Notes: a model not told the origin generated them from the letters alone. A DNA stretch of 64,000 bases from Pseudomonas frederiksbergensis (GCF_000802155.2 NZ_JQGJ02000007.1:124001-188000), one strand, 5' to 3'. Shown: positions 17,200 to 26,282, counted from the stretch's first letter. A program made the numbers and translations.

Positions 17200-19125
17200 A
17201 TGGCCACTCTCAACGAATTTAACATGAAGGCAGGCGAGCAATGGCGGTTCTATACAGAGGTGTATTTGGTCATCGCCGTAGACGATAAGCGGGCCCACTT
17301 GCGGAGCATAGCAAGGCGCACCCACATTGCCATTCATACGCTGGATCGCCTATGTCAAGCATTTCACCGTGGAAATTTGTTTCGCATGCAGGACGCACCT
17401 CTGGAACACAATGTGCAACGCATCGTGGCAGACCTGAGCGAAGAGCAGCGGCGCCAATTGGACAAACGCCTAGAATATGTTCGCGCCGCCGAGGCGAATC
17501 TCGGTAGGGGGTTGCCGCGGCCAGCAACTGTAGCCCTGATCCGTGATATCGGCGAACAAATCGGAGACCCCCATCCTCCCTGCTACACCAGCCTATATGG
17601 CTGGGTGAAGCTCTATCGGCAGGCCGGTGGAAATCCTATCGCGCTGATTCGCTCGCCCTTGCAACGTCGGCGTCGGCTGATCGACCTGCAACCGAACGTC
17701 GTCGCTGAGATTATCGACAATTGGGTGCAGGAGCTTTACCTCATCGAATTGCCACACAGCATCGTAGAGGTCACTGATGTTATTCAGTGCAGCCTGGAAG
17801 ACCTTAACAGTAAGCGTCCGGTGACCGACCAACTGAGCATTCCAAGTAAATCAACCATCTGGCGAATCATTAAACAGTACGACACCTACGAAAAAGACGT
17901 CGCGCAGCTGGGGCATCAGAAAGCACTCAAGAAACAGAAATTCAGTCGAAAAACCCAGCCGCTTTCGCATCTGCTGGAGCGCGTCGAATGTGACTCGCAA
18001 ATGCTGGATGTCCTAGTAGTCAACAAGCGCGGCCAGGTAATCGGTCGAGCTTGGCTCACAGTGCTGATCGATGTCACGTCCAGGATGATTATTGGGTGGG
18101 ACATCTCCATCAACCCTCCCTGCATCGAAAAGACGCTCCGTGCGCTTAAACAGTCGCTCCGATCAGATCTGCCCTGCAACGGTCTTGCAACCACCTACGT
18201 CATGGATAATGGTAGTGAATTTGCAGGCAAAAAAATCGGCTACATCATGCAACTCTTGGGCGCGAGGGTTATTTATTGTGAGCCTTATACTCCCGACCAG
18301 AAGCCCCACGTCGAACGTTTTTTTAAAACTCAAAATATTCAGTTTGCCCACCACTTGAGTGGCACGACATTTTCGGCCCCTGAGGAGCGTGGGGATTACA
18401 ATTCGGAGAAAAACGCGACGTATACCATTGTTGAGCTCCAAGAGGGATTCAGCAAATTTCTGGAGATTTATCACCAGAATTTTCATCGGTCTCTTAACGA
18501 CTCCCCTCTCAACACTTGGAACAAATGCGTTGATAAACAATTTCCGCCAAGAAGGTACAGTGATTCGGACATTCAGCGCCTGTTTTTGAGCAAGACCACG
18601 GTGCTTCCTTCTAACGGCCGGGTAGGCTTCGCAAAACTTCAATGGACCGGCCCTGCGGTACCCGCACTGGCGACCCGGGGTCCGAAAAAAGTAAGACTCG
18701 CACTGTTCTTCGACATCAGTGACTTGGGAACCGTTTGGATTTGCCATCCGGACCGACCCGAAGACCTATTTCCAGTTGAATCGGTGGATCCGGAGTATCA
18801 GAACGGCCTCACTATGCAAATGCATCGCTTGGTGCAAAAACAACTGCGAAGTGAACGGAAAGCTTTCGACTTCAAGACCGCTCGCGATCTTCGAGTCAAG
18901 TTCATCCTGGCGCTGCGCAGCGACAAAAGCAAAGCCGCACATAAACGTCTGGCGCGGTTGGCAGAAAGCCAGAAATCGGACACGGCGGAATCCAGAGATC
19001 TCCAACCCACATTGCTTACTTACGAACCTAATCAGCCCACTCCACCTGTACAGCTTCCAAAAGTCACGCTGCTCGAAGGGACCCCACTCAGGTCGAGCAC
19101 AATGGTTCAGGTGCGCCATGACTAA
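17200..19125 (+). CDS. tnsB: TnsB-like DDE transposase
   Basis: 641 residues from ATG 17200, preceded by GAGGA 7 bases upstream. The order is N-terminal helix-turn-helix domains (residues 1-230), the integrase core with D265 (ERVECDSQ), D336 (YVMDNGSEF) and E372 (PDQKPHVERFF), giving exactly 35 residues between the last two, then a Mu-type C-terminal barrel and a basic tail that would bind TnsC. PYTPDQKPHVER is typical of Tn7/Tn5053-group enzymes. It binds the ends and joins 3' strands to target DNA. The stop overlaps the tnsC start by 8 bases. Confidence 0.92.
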   Translation: MATLNEFNMKAGEQWRFYTEVYLVIAVDDKRAHLRSIARRTHIAIHTLDRLCQAFHRGNLFRMQDAPLEHNVQRIVADLSEEQRRQLDKRLEYVRAAEANLGRGLPRPATVALIRDIGEQIGDPHPPCYTSLYGWVKLYRQAGGNPIALIRSPLQRRRRLIDLQPNVVAEIIDNWVQELYLIELPHSIVEVTDVIQCSLEDLNSKRPVTDQLSIPSKSTIWRIIKQYDTYEKDVAQLGHQKALKKQKFSRKTQPLSHLLERVECDSQMLDVLVVNKRGQVIGRAWLTVLIDVTSRMIIGWDISINPPCIEKTLRALKQSLRSDLPCNGLATTYVMDNGSEFAGKKIGYIMQLLGARVIYCEPYTPDQKPHVERFFKTQNIQFAHHLSGTTFSAPEERGDYNSEKNATYTIVELQEGFSKFLEIYHQNFHRSLNDSPLNTWNKCVDKQFPPRRYSDSDIQRLFLSKTTVLPSNGRVGFAKLQWTGPAVPALATRGPKKVRLALFFDISDLGTVWICHPDRPEDLFPVESVDPEYQNGLTMQMHRLVQKQLRSERKAFDFKTARDLRVKFILALRSDKSKAAHKRLARLAESQKSDTAESRDLQPTLLTYEPNQPTPPVQLPKVTLLEGTPLRSSTMVQVRHD

Positions 19126-20050
19126 TTCAGATAATCAATGGCTTCGAGACTTTGCCCAACAGTTGGTGTTGTTTCCAGCCTACCTGCACGCCTACACCAT
19201 GCTTCAGAAGAGCGTAGAGACCGCGCGACAGCGCGGAATTCCCACCTCGGCCTTAGTAGTGGGCCCCACAGGCAGCGGAAAATCGACTCTTCTCAAGCTG
19301 TTCAGAGATTCGTTCGGCGCCCCTTACGAGCTTATTGAACCGGGCGGCATCACCACCGTGCGACCTGCGTTCTATTGCAGCGTCCCCTCACCAGTCACCG
19401 TGAAAGGTTTCGCGAAGAAATTGGTGCGTGAACTGGGTGGGCCTGATTTGCGGGGGGATACTGTAGAGCTGAGCTATCGGGTGATGGCGTTACTTAAGGC
19501 TTGCAAGGTGGAAGTCTGCGAATTAGACGAGTTTCACCATTTGGCTAGGCCTGAAGCGGAAAAAACCCGAGGGATTACCATTGATTGGCTCATCACCATG
19601 ATGAACGACACCATGACATCCTTCGTCCTGGCGGGTGCTCCCGAATGCAAGTTTCTGTTAGATCAACGCCCGGCTCTTGCCCGCCGCTTTCCTTTTGTTA
19701 TTGAACTTCGGTATCTCACCTTTAGTGAGGATAGCGGCTCAGATTTCATGGTATTGCTAGGGTGCCTTGACCAGCAACTTTACGCGCAGGGACTCCTTCA
19801 ATCCGGAGCTCATCTTACCGATTCAGATATCGCCACGCGCCTCTACCTAGCGACATCCGGCAGTTTGGAATATATCAGGCTGATCATTCACGGCGCCGCC
19901 CAACACATGCTGGCACATCAGCGAAAGACGCTGGAATTGGTCGACTTTGACCAGGCTAGCAAATTGATCGACCTGAGGTTAAGCATCACCTCAGATCCGT
20001 TTGCCATGACCTTGGCTTCTTGCTATGACAAAATCCAGAGGGCCAGATGA
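19118..20050 (+). CDS. tnsC: TnsC/TniB-like AAA+ ATPase
   Basis: 310 residues from ATG 19118; the open frame upstream is only the shadow of tnsB. Walker A is GPTGSGKST near residue 47 and Walker B is CELDEFHHL, followed by sensor residues in SFVLAGAPECKFLL. This is the matchmaker ATPase that polymerises on target DNA, links TnsB to the target selector TniQ and imposes target immunity. Starts and stops overlap on both sides (8 bases with tnsB, 4 bases with tniQ), so the three proteins are translationally coupled. Confidence 0.9.
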   Translation: MTNSDNQWLRDFAQQLVLFPAYLHAYTMLQKSVETARQRGIPTSALVVGPTGSGKSTLLKLFRDSFGAPYELIEPGGITTVRPAFYCSVPSPVTVKGFAKKLVRELGGPDLRGDTVELSYRVMALLKACKVEVCELDEFHHLARPEAEKTRGITIDWLITMMNDTMTSFVLAGAPECKFLLDQRPALARRFPFVIELRYLTFSEDSGSDFMVLLGCLDQQLYAQGLLQSGAHLTDSDIATRLYLATSGSLEYIRLIIHGAAQHMLAHQRKTLELVDFDQASKLIDLRLSITSDPFAMTLASCYDKIQRAR

Positions 20051-22317
20051 AAACTCTTAACTTTATCCCGTTACCTCTTCCTGGCGAAAGTGCCAGCAGT
20101 GTCCTCTACAGGCTGGCCAGCCAAAATGGTTACACAACTGTTTCCAGATTCGGCGCATACTTTCTTGGATATGGCTACTCCGCAACCGGAGGTACCCTGA
20201 TACAGGGAAATCGATACCAATCTATAATGCTCGCTCAGGTAGGCGCATCCTTAGGGCAGGCTATCCGGAGCGGGTTCTATCCGCTGGCCGATCAAGATGC
20301 ACCGTCTGGTGCTTTTCTACTCGGAGCCGTAAAAGTCGGACGGCGGTTGTTGAGATCGAAAAATTTTCCCGTGTGTAGCGAATGCCGAAAATCAGGCCAA
20401 GGGATTTTAATCCACGACCTTTGCCTCTCGCGGTATTGTCCTGTACACCATCGTGAATTGATTTTTGCTTGCCCCAAATGCAACCGACGCTTTACGTTGA
20501 GAAATCAAGGTTGGATATACTGTGTTTGTGGTAAAGAGTTGGATTCACCCGAATGTTCCCGAGACATCTGCGTTCCTGAACAGCGCTTGATGCAGATATT
20601 TGAGCAACAAGATCAGCAAAAGTTGGACTCACTTATGTCAGTGATCAGTGCATTTGGCGTCGCGAGAAATACGGTCAGAACATTAGATCACAGCGTATTT
20701 GACGCTGCCATTTCGGTAGTCTTCGGGGACTTACAGAGACTGAAACGCACTCTTCCCGACATCTGGAACTCTCTTGATTCCGTCCAAGCAGAAATATTGA
20801 GCACACTGATCAATAAAGAGCACCCTAACGTCGCACCCTTGGTGAGCTTGCTACCCAAGCAAATCAGACGCGGTCGAGTTTTGAGCGCGAACAGAATTAG
20901 ACTACTGCTCGGGGTCAGTTCAACGACATGGGATGAGTTTATGACTGCCAGTGCGACCGAAAACAAAAATGAGTATGATGCTGAAGATATCGAAAAGATC
21001 AAGAAAAAAATTGACAACTTTAAAGCTGTAAAAAAAGAGCTAAGACAGTTACTCGAGTCAGAGACCATATCATCCTCCCACTCACTTCAAATGATAGGTA
21101 AGCTTCTTGTCTTATCTCGCGCGGAGTGTGCAGTTATGGCGGAAAGAAATTTACTGACCCCCTTCATCAAGATTCGAACTCGCCCGTATTATCGTAAGGA
21201 AGACATCAAGACCTTTCAAAAATCTTTTATCGGCACGCGAGCTTTGGCTGCCCAACTCGATGTAACCCACATACACTTGCAGACAGCGCTTAACTGCTGC
21301 GAAAAGATCAGCCCGTTGATCAACCGCGCGGGAAACCCATTCCTCATTCGCACTAGGGATATCGAAGCATTAACCCAATCACTCAAGATCCTGCCGTCCA
21401 AAACCAATTCCCTGAAGGGTTGGAAGATGATCAGAGAGTGTGACACTTCAAATCTCGCAACGTGCACATTGGAACAAGCAGCGTCCGATCTTAAAATTCA
21501 TCGCAGTAGCGTTATTTACTACCGCGACCTCGGGCTTATCAGATGTTCATCCGCCAACAGCCGAGTATTCGTACGTGACGACGTGATCAATTTTTACAAG
21601 CGCTTTACCACACCCAGCCTGCTTGCCAAAGAGCTATTCGTGCCTGCCACTAAAATAACCCGCACGTTAGAATCTCATAACATCCATGCTATCTCAGGCC
21701 CCCTTGTCAATGGCCACTGTCTGAGCGTGTATGACAGAAGACAATTTCCTGCGAATTTGGCATCACTGATAAATCCCACTAGCGACACATATGGCATTTG
21801 CTTTTCACGCAATCAAATCATGTCTATAGGAAATGCAGCGAAAGCGTTAGAACTGACGGACACCGACTTAAGGAAAATAGCCGTGCGCGAAATTCGCCCT
21901 ACTAGGAGTGAGCAATTTAGGCACCATGAGTCGCTTTCATTTGACGAGGTCAACAGCTTAAAAGAAAAACTTTCTCACCTCACAAACGTATCTGATTTGT
22001 TGCAAAAATTTAACATGCCCCACCGGGTTTTTGCTCGACGCTTTGCTTCTTCCGGTTTTGTTAGCCCCGTCAGGTTACGGAACCAAGAATTTCTTACACC
22101 TGCCGACGCTTGGAAACTCACCAATCTGATGGAAAATTATTGCACTAGTAAGCAAGCGGCAAAAATGCTGGGTGTCTCATGTGAGCATGCGATCCTCCTG
22201 ATCAAAGAGAACAATATTTCGACATACCAAGCCTATGACTACGATCACCCACAACCGCTGTTGAGCAGGCAAGACTTAGAAGCACTAGTAAAAGTCCGCT
22301 CTGGTAGTACCAAGTAA
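20047..22317 (+). CDS. tniQ: TniQ/TnsD-family target selector with a tandem HTH-like array
   Basis: 756 residues. Residues 1-60 are the TniQ domain (FIPLPLPGESASSVLYRLA). A zinc-finger region follows with C110, C113, C131, H134, C142, C145, C159 and C161. From about residue 279 the protein reads as eight related units of 43-52 residues (279-321, 346-393, 397-446, 473-520, 522-572, 591-642, 646-695, 698-749), each with a short helix-turn-helix (for example TLEQAASDLKIHRSSVIYYR and TSKQAAKMLGVSCEHAILLI), a turn with a Pro or Ile, then a helix beginning near an aspartate. TnsD-type proteins recognise a fixed chromosomal site; the array suggests an extended target. The start overlaps the tnsC stop as ATGA. 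Confidence 0.88.
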   Translation: MKTLNFIPLPLPGESASSVLYRLASQNGYTTVSRFGAYFLGYGYSATGGTLIQGNRYQSIMLAQVGASLGQAIRSGFYPLADQDAPSGAFLLGAVKVGRRLLRSKNFPVCSECRKSGQGILIHDLCLSRYCPVHHRELIFACPKCNRRFTLRNQGWIYCVCGKELDSPECSRDICVPEQRLMQIFEQQDQQKLDSLMSVISAFGVARNTVRTLDHSVFDAAISVVFGDLQRLKRTLPDIWNSLDSVQAEILSTLINKEHPNVAPLVSLLPKQIRRGRVLSANRIRLLLGVSSTTWDEFMTASATENKNEYDAEDIEKIKKKIDNFKAVKKELRQLLESETISSSHSLQMIGKLLVLSRAECAVMAERNLLTPFIKIRTRPYYRKEDIKTFQKSFIGTRALAAQLDVTHIHLQTALNCCEKISPLINRAGNPFLIRTRDIEALTQSLKILPSKTNSLKGWKMIRECDTSNLATCTLEQAASDLKIHRSSVIYYRDLGLIRCSSANSRVFVRDDVINFYKRFTTPSLLAKELFVPATKITRTLESHNIHAISGPLVNGHCLSVYDRRQFPANLASLINPTSDTYGICFSRNQIMSIGNAAKALELTDTDLRKIAVREIRPTRSEQFRHHESLSFDEVNSLKEKLSHLTNVSDLLQKFNMPHRVFARRFASSGFVSPVRLRNQEFLTPADAWKLTNLMENYCTSKQAAKMLGVSCEHAILLIKENNISTYQAYDYDHPQPLLSRQDLEALVKVRSGSTK

Positions 22318-22386
22318 ATTAGCGTCATTCCACGCCCCCCCCCTGCAACTGTTTTTTCTTTTTCGTTACAGCTCGATTCTGGCCTA

Positions 22387-22698
22387 TCACGTATCATCTC
22401 TCTCCTCAAACTTCCTCTGATCTTCTGGCGCCCCCTTGCCTGCGAGCATATCGTGCATTCGCAAGTTATATACCCTGGGATCTATTTCAATGTGAATAGC
22501 TGCTATATCTAGATTCAAAACCTCATGCTGATACCTTGCATTTTGGATTCGGCCCCACATTCATTGAAGCTCTTCATCTAAGCTCACGAAGTTCAAGGTC
22601 GTATGAACGCTCCCTTCAGTTTTCCAGCGTCTCAGAAAATATATTTCAGGCAGAGTGAAAAATGCGTCTCGACGCCCCTTCTGGCTGGGGCGACCATT
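22387..22698 (-). pseudogene. Remnant of an unidentified gene (one in-frame stop)
   Basis: On the minus strand a frame of about 103 codons reads like protein (DAFFTLPEIYFLRRWKTEG early, HEVLNLDIAAIHIEIDP later, ending KFEERDDT). It is interrupted by a single TGA at 22561-22563, directly followed by an ATG. The frame is closed upstream by TGA at 22699-22701. Residue composition is far more protein-like than expected by chance in AT-rich DNA. I do not recognise the family, and no ribosome site was identified. Confidence 0.42.
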
Positions 22699-22772
22699 TC
22701 AAAGCGCGCTGAAAAGCTACGTTACTTTGACATGATATAAAAGCCTATCTGCTCAAAGGGATAGCAAATATA

Positions 22773-22797
22773 AAAACCCCGCAATGCGGGGTTTTTT
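22773..22797 (+). terminator. Intrinsic terminator
   Basis: AAAACCCCGC and GCGGGGTTTT pair around a short AAT loop, followed by further Ts. It insulates the DGQHR gene, which starts about 60 bases downstream, from tns operon transcription. It could also work on the minus strand, since A-runs precede it. Confidence 0.85.
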
Positions 22798-22855
22798 TGC
22801 AAATTATAAAAACGCGGTAGAATTTTATTCATTATAAAATTTAGCTTAAGGACAA

Positions 22856-25147
22856 ATGATGGATCGATTGATCAAAGGATTTATAGATAGCCCTCAAGAA
22901 TTAAAAAAAGCGGCTATCGAGAACCGCAAAGAATTCATCGAAATATCTGTACCCTTGGAAGACAGAAACAAATACCAAACACAAGGCTTCGAACCCTTCA
23001 AAGAGCTTAAACGCAAAGTAAAATTAAGACGCCCTATCAATATATCGGAGCGACTCAATCGAAAAGTTTGGCTACTTCTATACCTACTAGGTTACCCAGT
23101 ATTAAAGTCAACCTCCGACTTATTTATTTGCATCGACAACAAGGAAGAAATCTATGAACCCTTTGATGTTTTCGCGAAAGATGATGAAACTGTAATTATA
23201 GGAAAGTGCTTCTCACAGGATGAAATGGGAAAGGTAAATTTATCTGATGAGATTGAAAAATTCGCCTCACAAAAAGGCGCAATTTCAAAATCAGTAAAAT
23301 TTCATTTTGGCAGTTCTTTTAAGCCAAAAATCATATGGCTATTATTTTCACAGAATATCATATGGTCCAAAGAAGATAAGCTTTTCGCAACCAATGAAAA
23401 CATCCACATAGTCACCGAGCGAGAGCTAAGGTACTTCCTCCAAATTTCAGAGCATTTACGAAGCGCCGCTAGATATCAGTTTCTAGCTGAATTTCTTAAA
23501 GACCAAAAAATACCAGCGATGCAAAACAGGAAGGTCCCGGCCATCAGAGGTGTTTTGGGCGGGAGGAAATTTTACGCCTTTGTATCCCATCCCAAAGAGC
23601 TTCTGAAGATATCCTTTGTAAATCATCGCTCACTTAATGACCCTGAAGGCGCTCCATCTTATCAGCGCCTGGTGAGTAAGAGCCGATTAAAAAAAATCGC
23701 TGACTTTATAAACCTCGGCGGCTTTTTCCCTACAAACATACTAATGAATTTCGTCCACTCTGTTCGCTTTGAACAGATATCGAAAGATGAAGAGACTGGA
23801 GTAACCTGGGGTAATCTTTTTCTACCAGATAGGTATCGGTCAGCATGGATAATTGATGGACAACACAGGCTTTATGGATTCGCCCCCGTATCCTCCAAAC
23901 ATCAGGCACAAAATATTGTTGTTATAGCTTTTGAAAAGCTGCCAAAAAACGAAGAAGCCAACTTATTCGTGACGATAAATCATGAGCAGAAGTCCGTACC
24001 GAAAAATCTATTAGACGATTTAGAGGGTGAGTTGAAGTGGGAATCAAGCAAGCCGCTTGAGCGTATCGGAGCAATATCTGCCAGATTGATCAGTATTCTG
24101 AATAGTGATATCGGTGAGCCTCTCTATGGAAAACTTACTACTCAAGGAATGAAAGGTAACGACAGCGTCTGCTTAACGGTCCCAGCGCTGAAGCAAGCCC
24201 TCAGCAAATCAGGACTCATTGGCAAAGCAGTACTAAAAAATAAAGTTTATGCGCTTGGCCCCCTCAGCGATGCGAATGATACCGCTACAGTTGAGAGAGC
24301 AAGAGAAATAATTAATCATTTTTTCTCCCGAATACGAGACGCCAATTTTAAGGTATGGGATGCAGGTCGGTTGGGCTATGTGAGTACAAACACCGGCGTT
24401 CAAGGATACCTGTATCTGCTTCAAGCCTTAATCGAGCATATTGAAACATCTCGCAATCTAGACGCAAAAGAACTATCCACCGAAGAACTAATCTTGGAAC
24501 TGGACGATTTCACACCACCACTCATAAACTTCTTAAAAGCTCAAACCATTCAGAAAATGGAAGCCCAATTTAAAGTTCAGTTTGGCTCGGGCGGACCTAG
24601 AGAATATTTTTTCAGACTTTGCAAGATCATTAAAGACGAAACAGAGAACTTTAATCCGCTAGGCCTCATCGAATGGGAAGAAGAAAGTTCGGAGGATCGT
24701 ATATCTACAGCTGACAGGAAACTAAAAGAAATCAACATAGTTGTTCAACTATCATTATTTAATAGACTAAAGCAAGAATTTGGCGAAAGCTACTGGGAAA
24801 AAGGTATTTCAGACAAGGAAATCAAATCCAAGGCATACCGAAAATCTTTGGACGACGAATCTTCATCTCTACCTCTAGAAAACTATCTCGACTTTATCGA
24901 ATACAAAAAAATCGTAGAAAAGAAAGAAGTCTGGCAACTATTTAAGCCAGTTTTTAATATCCCCGAACCCGGAGAAAAAGAAACTGCCAAGAACTTATCA
25001 TGGATGGAAAAAATTAACGAGCTGCGCCGAATTCCTGCGCATGCGACGGCGCAAAGAACCTATAAACTAGAGGACTTTGACTACATAGATTACGTCCACC
25101 TTCAATTAGAGACTAGAGTTCCACAAGCTGTGTGGGACGAAGTATGA
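22856..25147 (+). CDS. DGQHR-domain (DndB-like) protein with nuclease-like N-terminus and HEPN-like C-terminus
   Basis: 763 residues (a second ATG at 22859 is equally possible; AAGGA upstream). The central signature IIDGQHRLYGF has DGQHR at residues 334-338, the mark of the DndB/DpdB family of DNA-modification regulators. Residues 60-200 look like a PD-(D/E)xK fold (EPFDVFAKDDETVIIGKC, D104 and K117), but the acidic residue two before Lys is Ile, so it is probably inactive. The C-terminal 130 residues are helical and end with ELRRIPAH: R724-x4-H729 fits the HEPN RNase motif (Swt1-like). The gene overlaps the methyltransferase gene by 4 bases (ATGA). The sequence is clearly AT-rich. Role inferred: anti-phage or DNA-modification module. 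Confidence 0.75.
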   Translation: MMDRLIKGFIDSPQELKKAAIENRKEFIEISVPLEDRNKYQTQGFEPFKELKRKVKLRRPINISERLNRKVWLLLYLLGYPVLKSTSDLFICIDNKEEIYEPFDVFAKDDETVIIGKCFSQDEMGKVNLSDEIEKFASQKGAISKSVKFHFGSSFKPKIIWLLFSQNIIWSKEDKLFATNENIHIVTERELRYFLQISEHLRSAARYQFLAEFLKDQKIPAMQNRKVPAIRGVLGGRKFYAFVSHPKELLKISFVNHRSLNDPEGAPSYQRLVSKSRLKKIADFINLGGFFPTNILMNFVHSVRFEQISKDEETGVTWGNLFLPDRYRSAWIIDGQHRLYGFAPVSSKHQAQNIVVIAFEKLPKNEEANLFVTINHEQKSVPKNLLDDLEGELKWESSKPLERIGAISARLISILNSDIGEPLYGKLTTQGMKGNDSVCLTVPALKQALSKSGLIGKAVLKNKVYALGPLSDANDTATVERAREIINHFFSRIRDANFKVWDAGRLGYVSTNTGVQGYLYLLQALIEHIETSRNLDAKELSTEELILELDDFTPPLINFLKAQTIQKMEAQFKVQFGSGGPREYFFRLCKIIKDETENFNPLGLIEWEEESSEDRISTADRKLKEINIVVQLSLFNRLKQEFGESYWEKGISDKEIKSKAYRKSLDDESSSLPLENYLDFIEYKKIVEKKEVWQLFKPVFNIPEPGEKETAKNLSWMEKINELRRIPAHATAQRTYKLEDFDYIDYVHLQLETRVPQAVWDEV

Positions 25148-25995
25148 AAGCAGAACAGCAAATTGATAAAGTCGATCCATTCTTGAAATGGGCGGGAGGC
25201 AAACGATGGCTCGTTAAAGCGAGGCCGGACATTTTCCCCTGTGTCGTTAATAATTATTACGAACCTTTCTTGGGGGGTGGAGCGGTTTTTTTCCACATCG
25301 CTCCAAAAAACTCTACCCTTTCGGACAAAAATCCCGCGCTGATCAACCTTTACCTACAAATAAAGGAAGATTGGAAAACTTTAAAAAACGAACTAACCAA
25401 GCACCAACTTTTACACTCCAAGGAATATTACTACAAAATAAGATCAACCACTTACCAGTCCAACGAAGAGCAAGCAGCGCAATTCCTATATTTAAACAGG
25501 ACATGCTTCAATGGATTATTTAGGGTCAACTTAAAAGGTGAGTTCAACGTACCAATAGGAACTAAAAGTTCCGTAATATTCCCAGAAGAAGATTTTGAAA
25601 AAATAGCGCAAAAACTTAAAAACTCAAAAATAATCACTTCAGACTTTGAAGAGGTTATTGACAAAGCCATGCTCAACGATCTCGTATTTGCGGATCCACC
25701 ATATACCGTCAAACACAACAACAATGGCTTTGTAAAGTACAATGAATCGATTTTTAGTTGGGAAGATCAAGAACGACTGGCACGTGCGCTATTAAGAGCC
25801 GCAAAGAGAGGTGCGCATATTATATCCACAAACGCTAACCATCCTTCTGTTAAAGCTTTATATGAGAAAAACTTCACAATCACAATCCTTGATAGATCAA
25901 GCGTACTAGCAGGAAAAAAATCTGCACGCGGTGGCACTACCGAAATATTAATAATGAATAGAGATAAATTTTTAACCGATTTTGAAACACATTAG
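25144..25995 (+). CDS. DNA adenine methyltransferase, Dam family
   Basis: 283 residues from ATG 25144, inside the ATGA shared with the upstream stop. The N-terminal FLKWAGGKRWL (motif X), YEPFLGGGAVFF (SAM-binding motif I), SDKNPALINLY and the catalytic ADPPYTV (motif IV, N6-adenine type) appear in Dam order, with closing SARGGTTEILI. Dam-family enzymes usually methylate GATC. It is AT-rich like its partner and both lie downstream of the tns genes, so it is likely cargo. Coupling to a DGQHR/HEPN protein suggests it marks self DNA, or supplies a mark that the partner reads. Confidence 0.9.
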   Translation: MKAEQQIDKVDPFLKWAGGKRWLVKARPDIFPCVVNNYYEPFLGGGAVFFHIAPKNSTLSDKNPALINLYLQIKEDWKTLKNELTKHQLLHSKEYYYKIRSTTYQSNEEQAAQFLYLNRTCFNGLFRVNLKGEFNVPIGTKSSVIFPEEDFEKIAQKLKNSKIITSDFEEVIDKAMLNDLVFADPPYTVKHNNNGFVKYNESIFSWEDQERLARALLRAAKRGAHIISTNANHPSVKALYEKNFTITILDRSSVLAGKKSARGGTTEILIMNRDKFLTDFETH

Positions 25996-26164
25996 TTTTA
26001 AGAATATGTACATACTGATGCCTAAAGCTTGACCTCTTTGAAACAAATGAATAGTGTGACATTTGGTGCCTAAGAAACACCTCACACAGCGGACCAACCG
26101 CACCCGACAGTAGCGGCTTTTTTGTGCCTACGGTTTCTCCGTGCGCATCAGAAAATCTCTGTTA
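25996..26164. other. Spacer between cargo and C4 RNA; probable outer limit of the Tn7-like element
   Basis: AT-rich sequence continues to about 26,065 and then changes to the GC-richer, Pseudomonas-like C4 region. TTTGAAACA occurs twice near the boundary (about 25,981 within the dam end and about 26,037). These could be TnsB-type repeats, but I found no matching set on the left, so the end is not fixed. Confidence 0.35.
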
Positions 26165-26241
26165 TGCCGGGAGTGGGCGAATACAAGACCCGAAAGGGGA
26201 ATAAGTCCGGCCCTCTGTGTGGGGTTTCTTAGCTCCCGGCA
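26165..26241 (+). ncRNA. C4-type antisense RNA controlling the antirepressor
   Basis: TGCCGGGAG (26165-26173) and CTCCCGGCA (26233-26241) close a stem that encloses small hairpins, as in the C4 RNA of phages P1/P7 and its bacterial relatives. Inside it, CCTCTGTGTGG (26212-26222) is perfectly complementary to CCACACAGAGG (26264-26274), which lies just before the ribosome site of the small ORF at 26283; TTTCTTA can also pair with TAAGAAA nearby. Pairing would block translation of the small ORF and, by coupling, of the antirepressor. Confidence 0.78.
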
Positions 26242-26282
26242 CCCAGCCTTAAGAAAGCTGACACCACACAGAGGTAAAGGAT

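Larger units (their letters stand above)
22318..22855. other. Non-coding stretch between tniQ and cargo
   Basis: No intact gene on either strand. It contains a minus-strand gene remnant (22387-22698) and, at its right end, an intrinsic terminator (22773-22797) and an AT-rich promoter-like stretch leading to the DGQHR gene. It marks the switch to markedly AT-rich cargo sequence. Confidence 0.6.

Noticed and set aside
22660..22700. GC hairpin CGCCCC/GGGGCG as an RNA or CRISPR-like element near the tns genes.
   Set aside because: A single short stem with no repeats, and it lies within the minus-strand coding remnant; no cas genes are present.
10040..26061. TGTCACACT at 10040-10048 and its reverse complement at 26053-26061 as possible Tn7-like ends.
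   Set aside because: Only nine bases match, the five flanking bases differ (CACTC against TTTGG), and no repeated TnsB-type sites follow. A chance match is likely.
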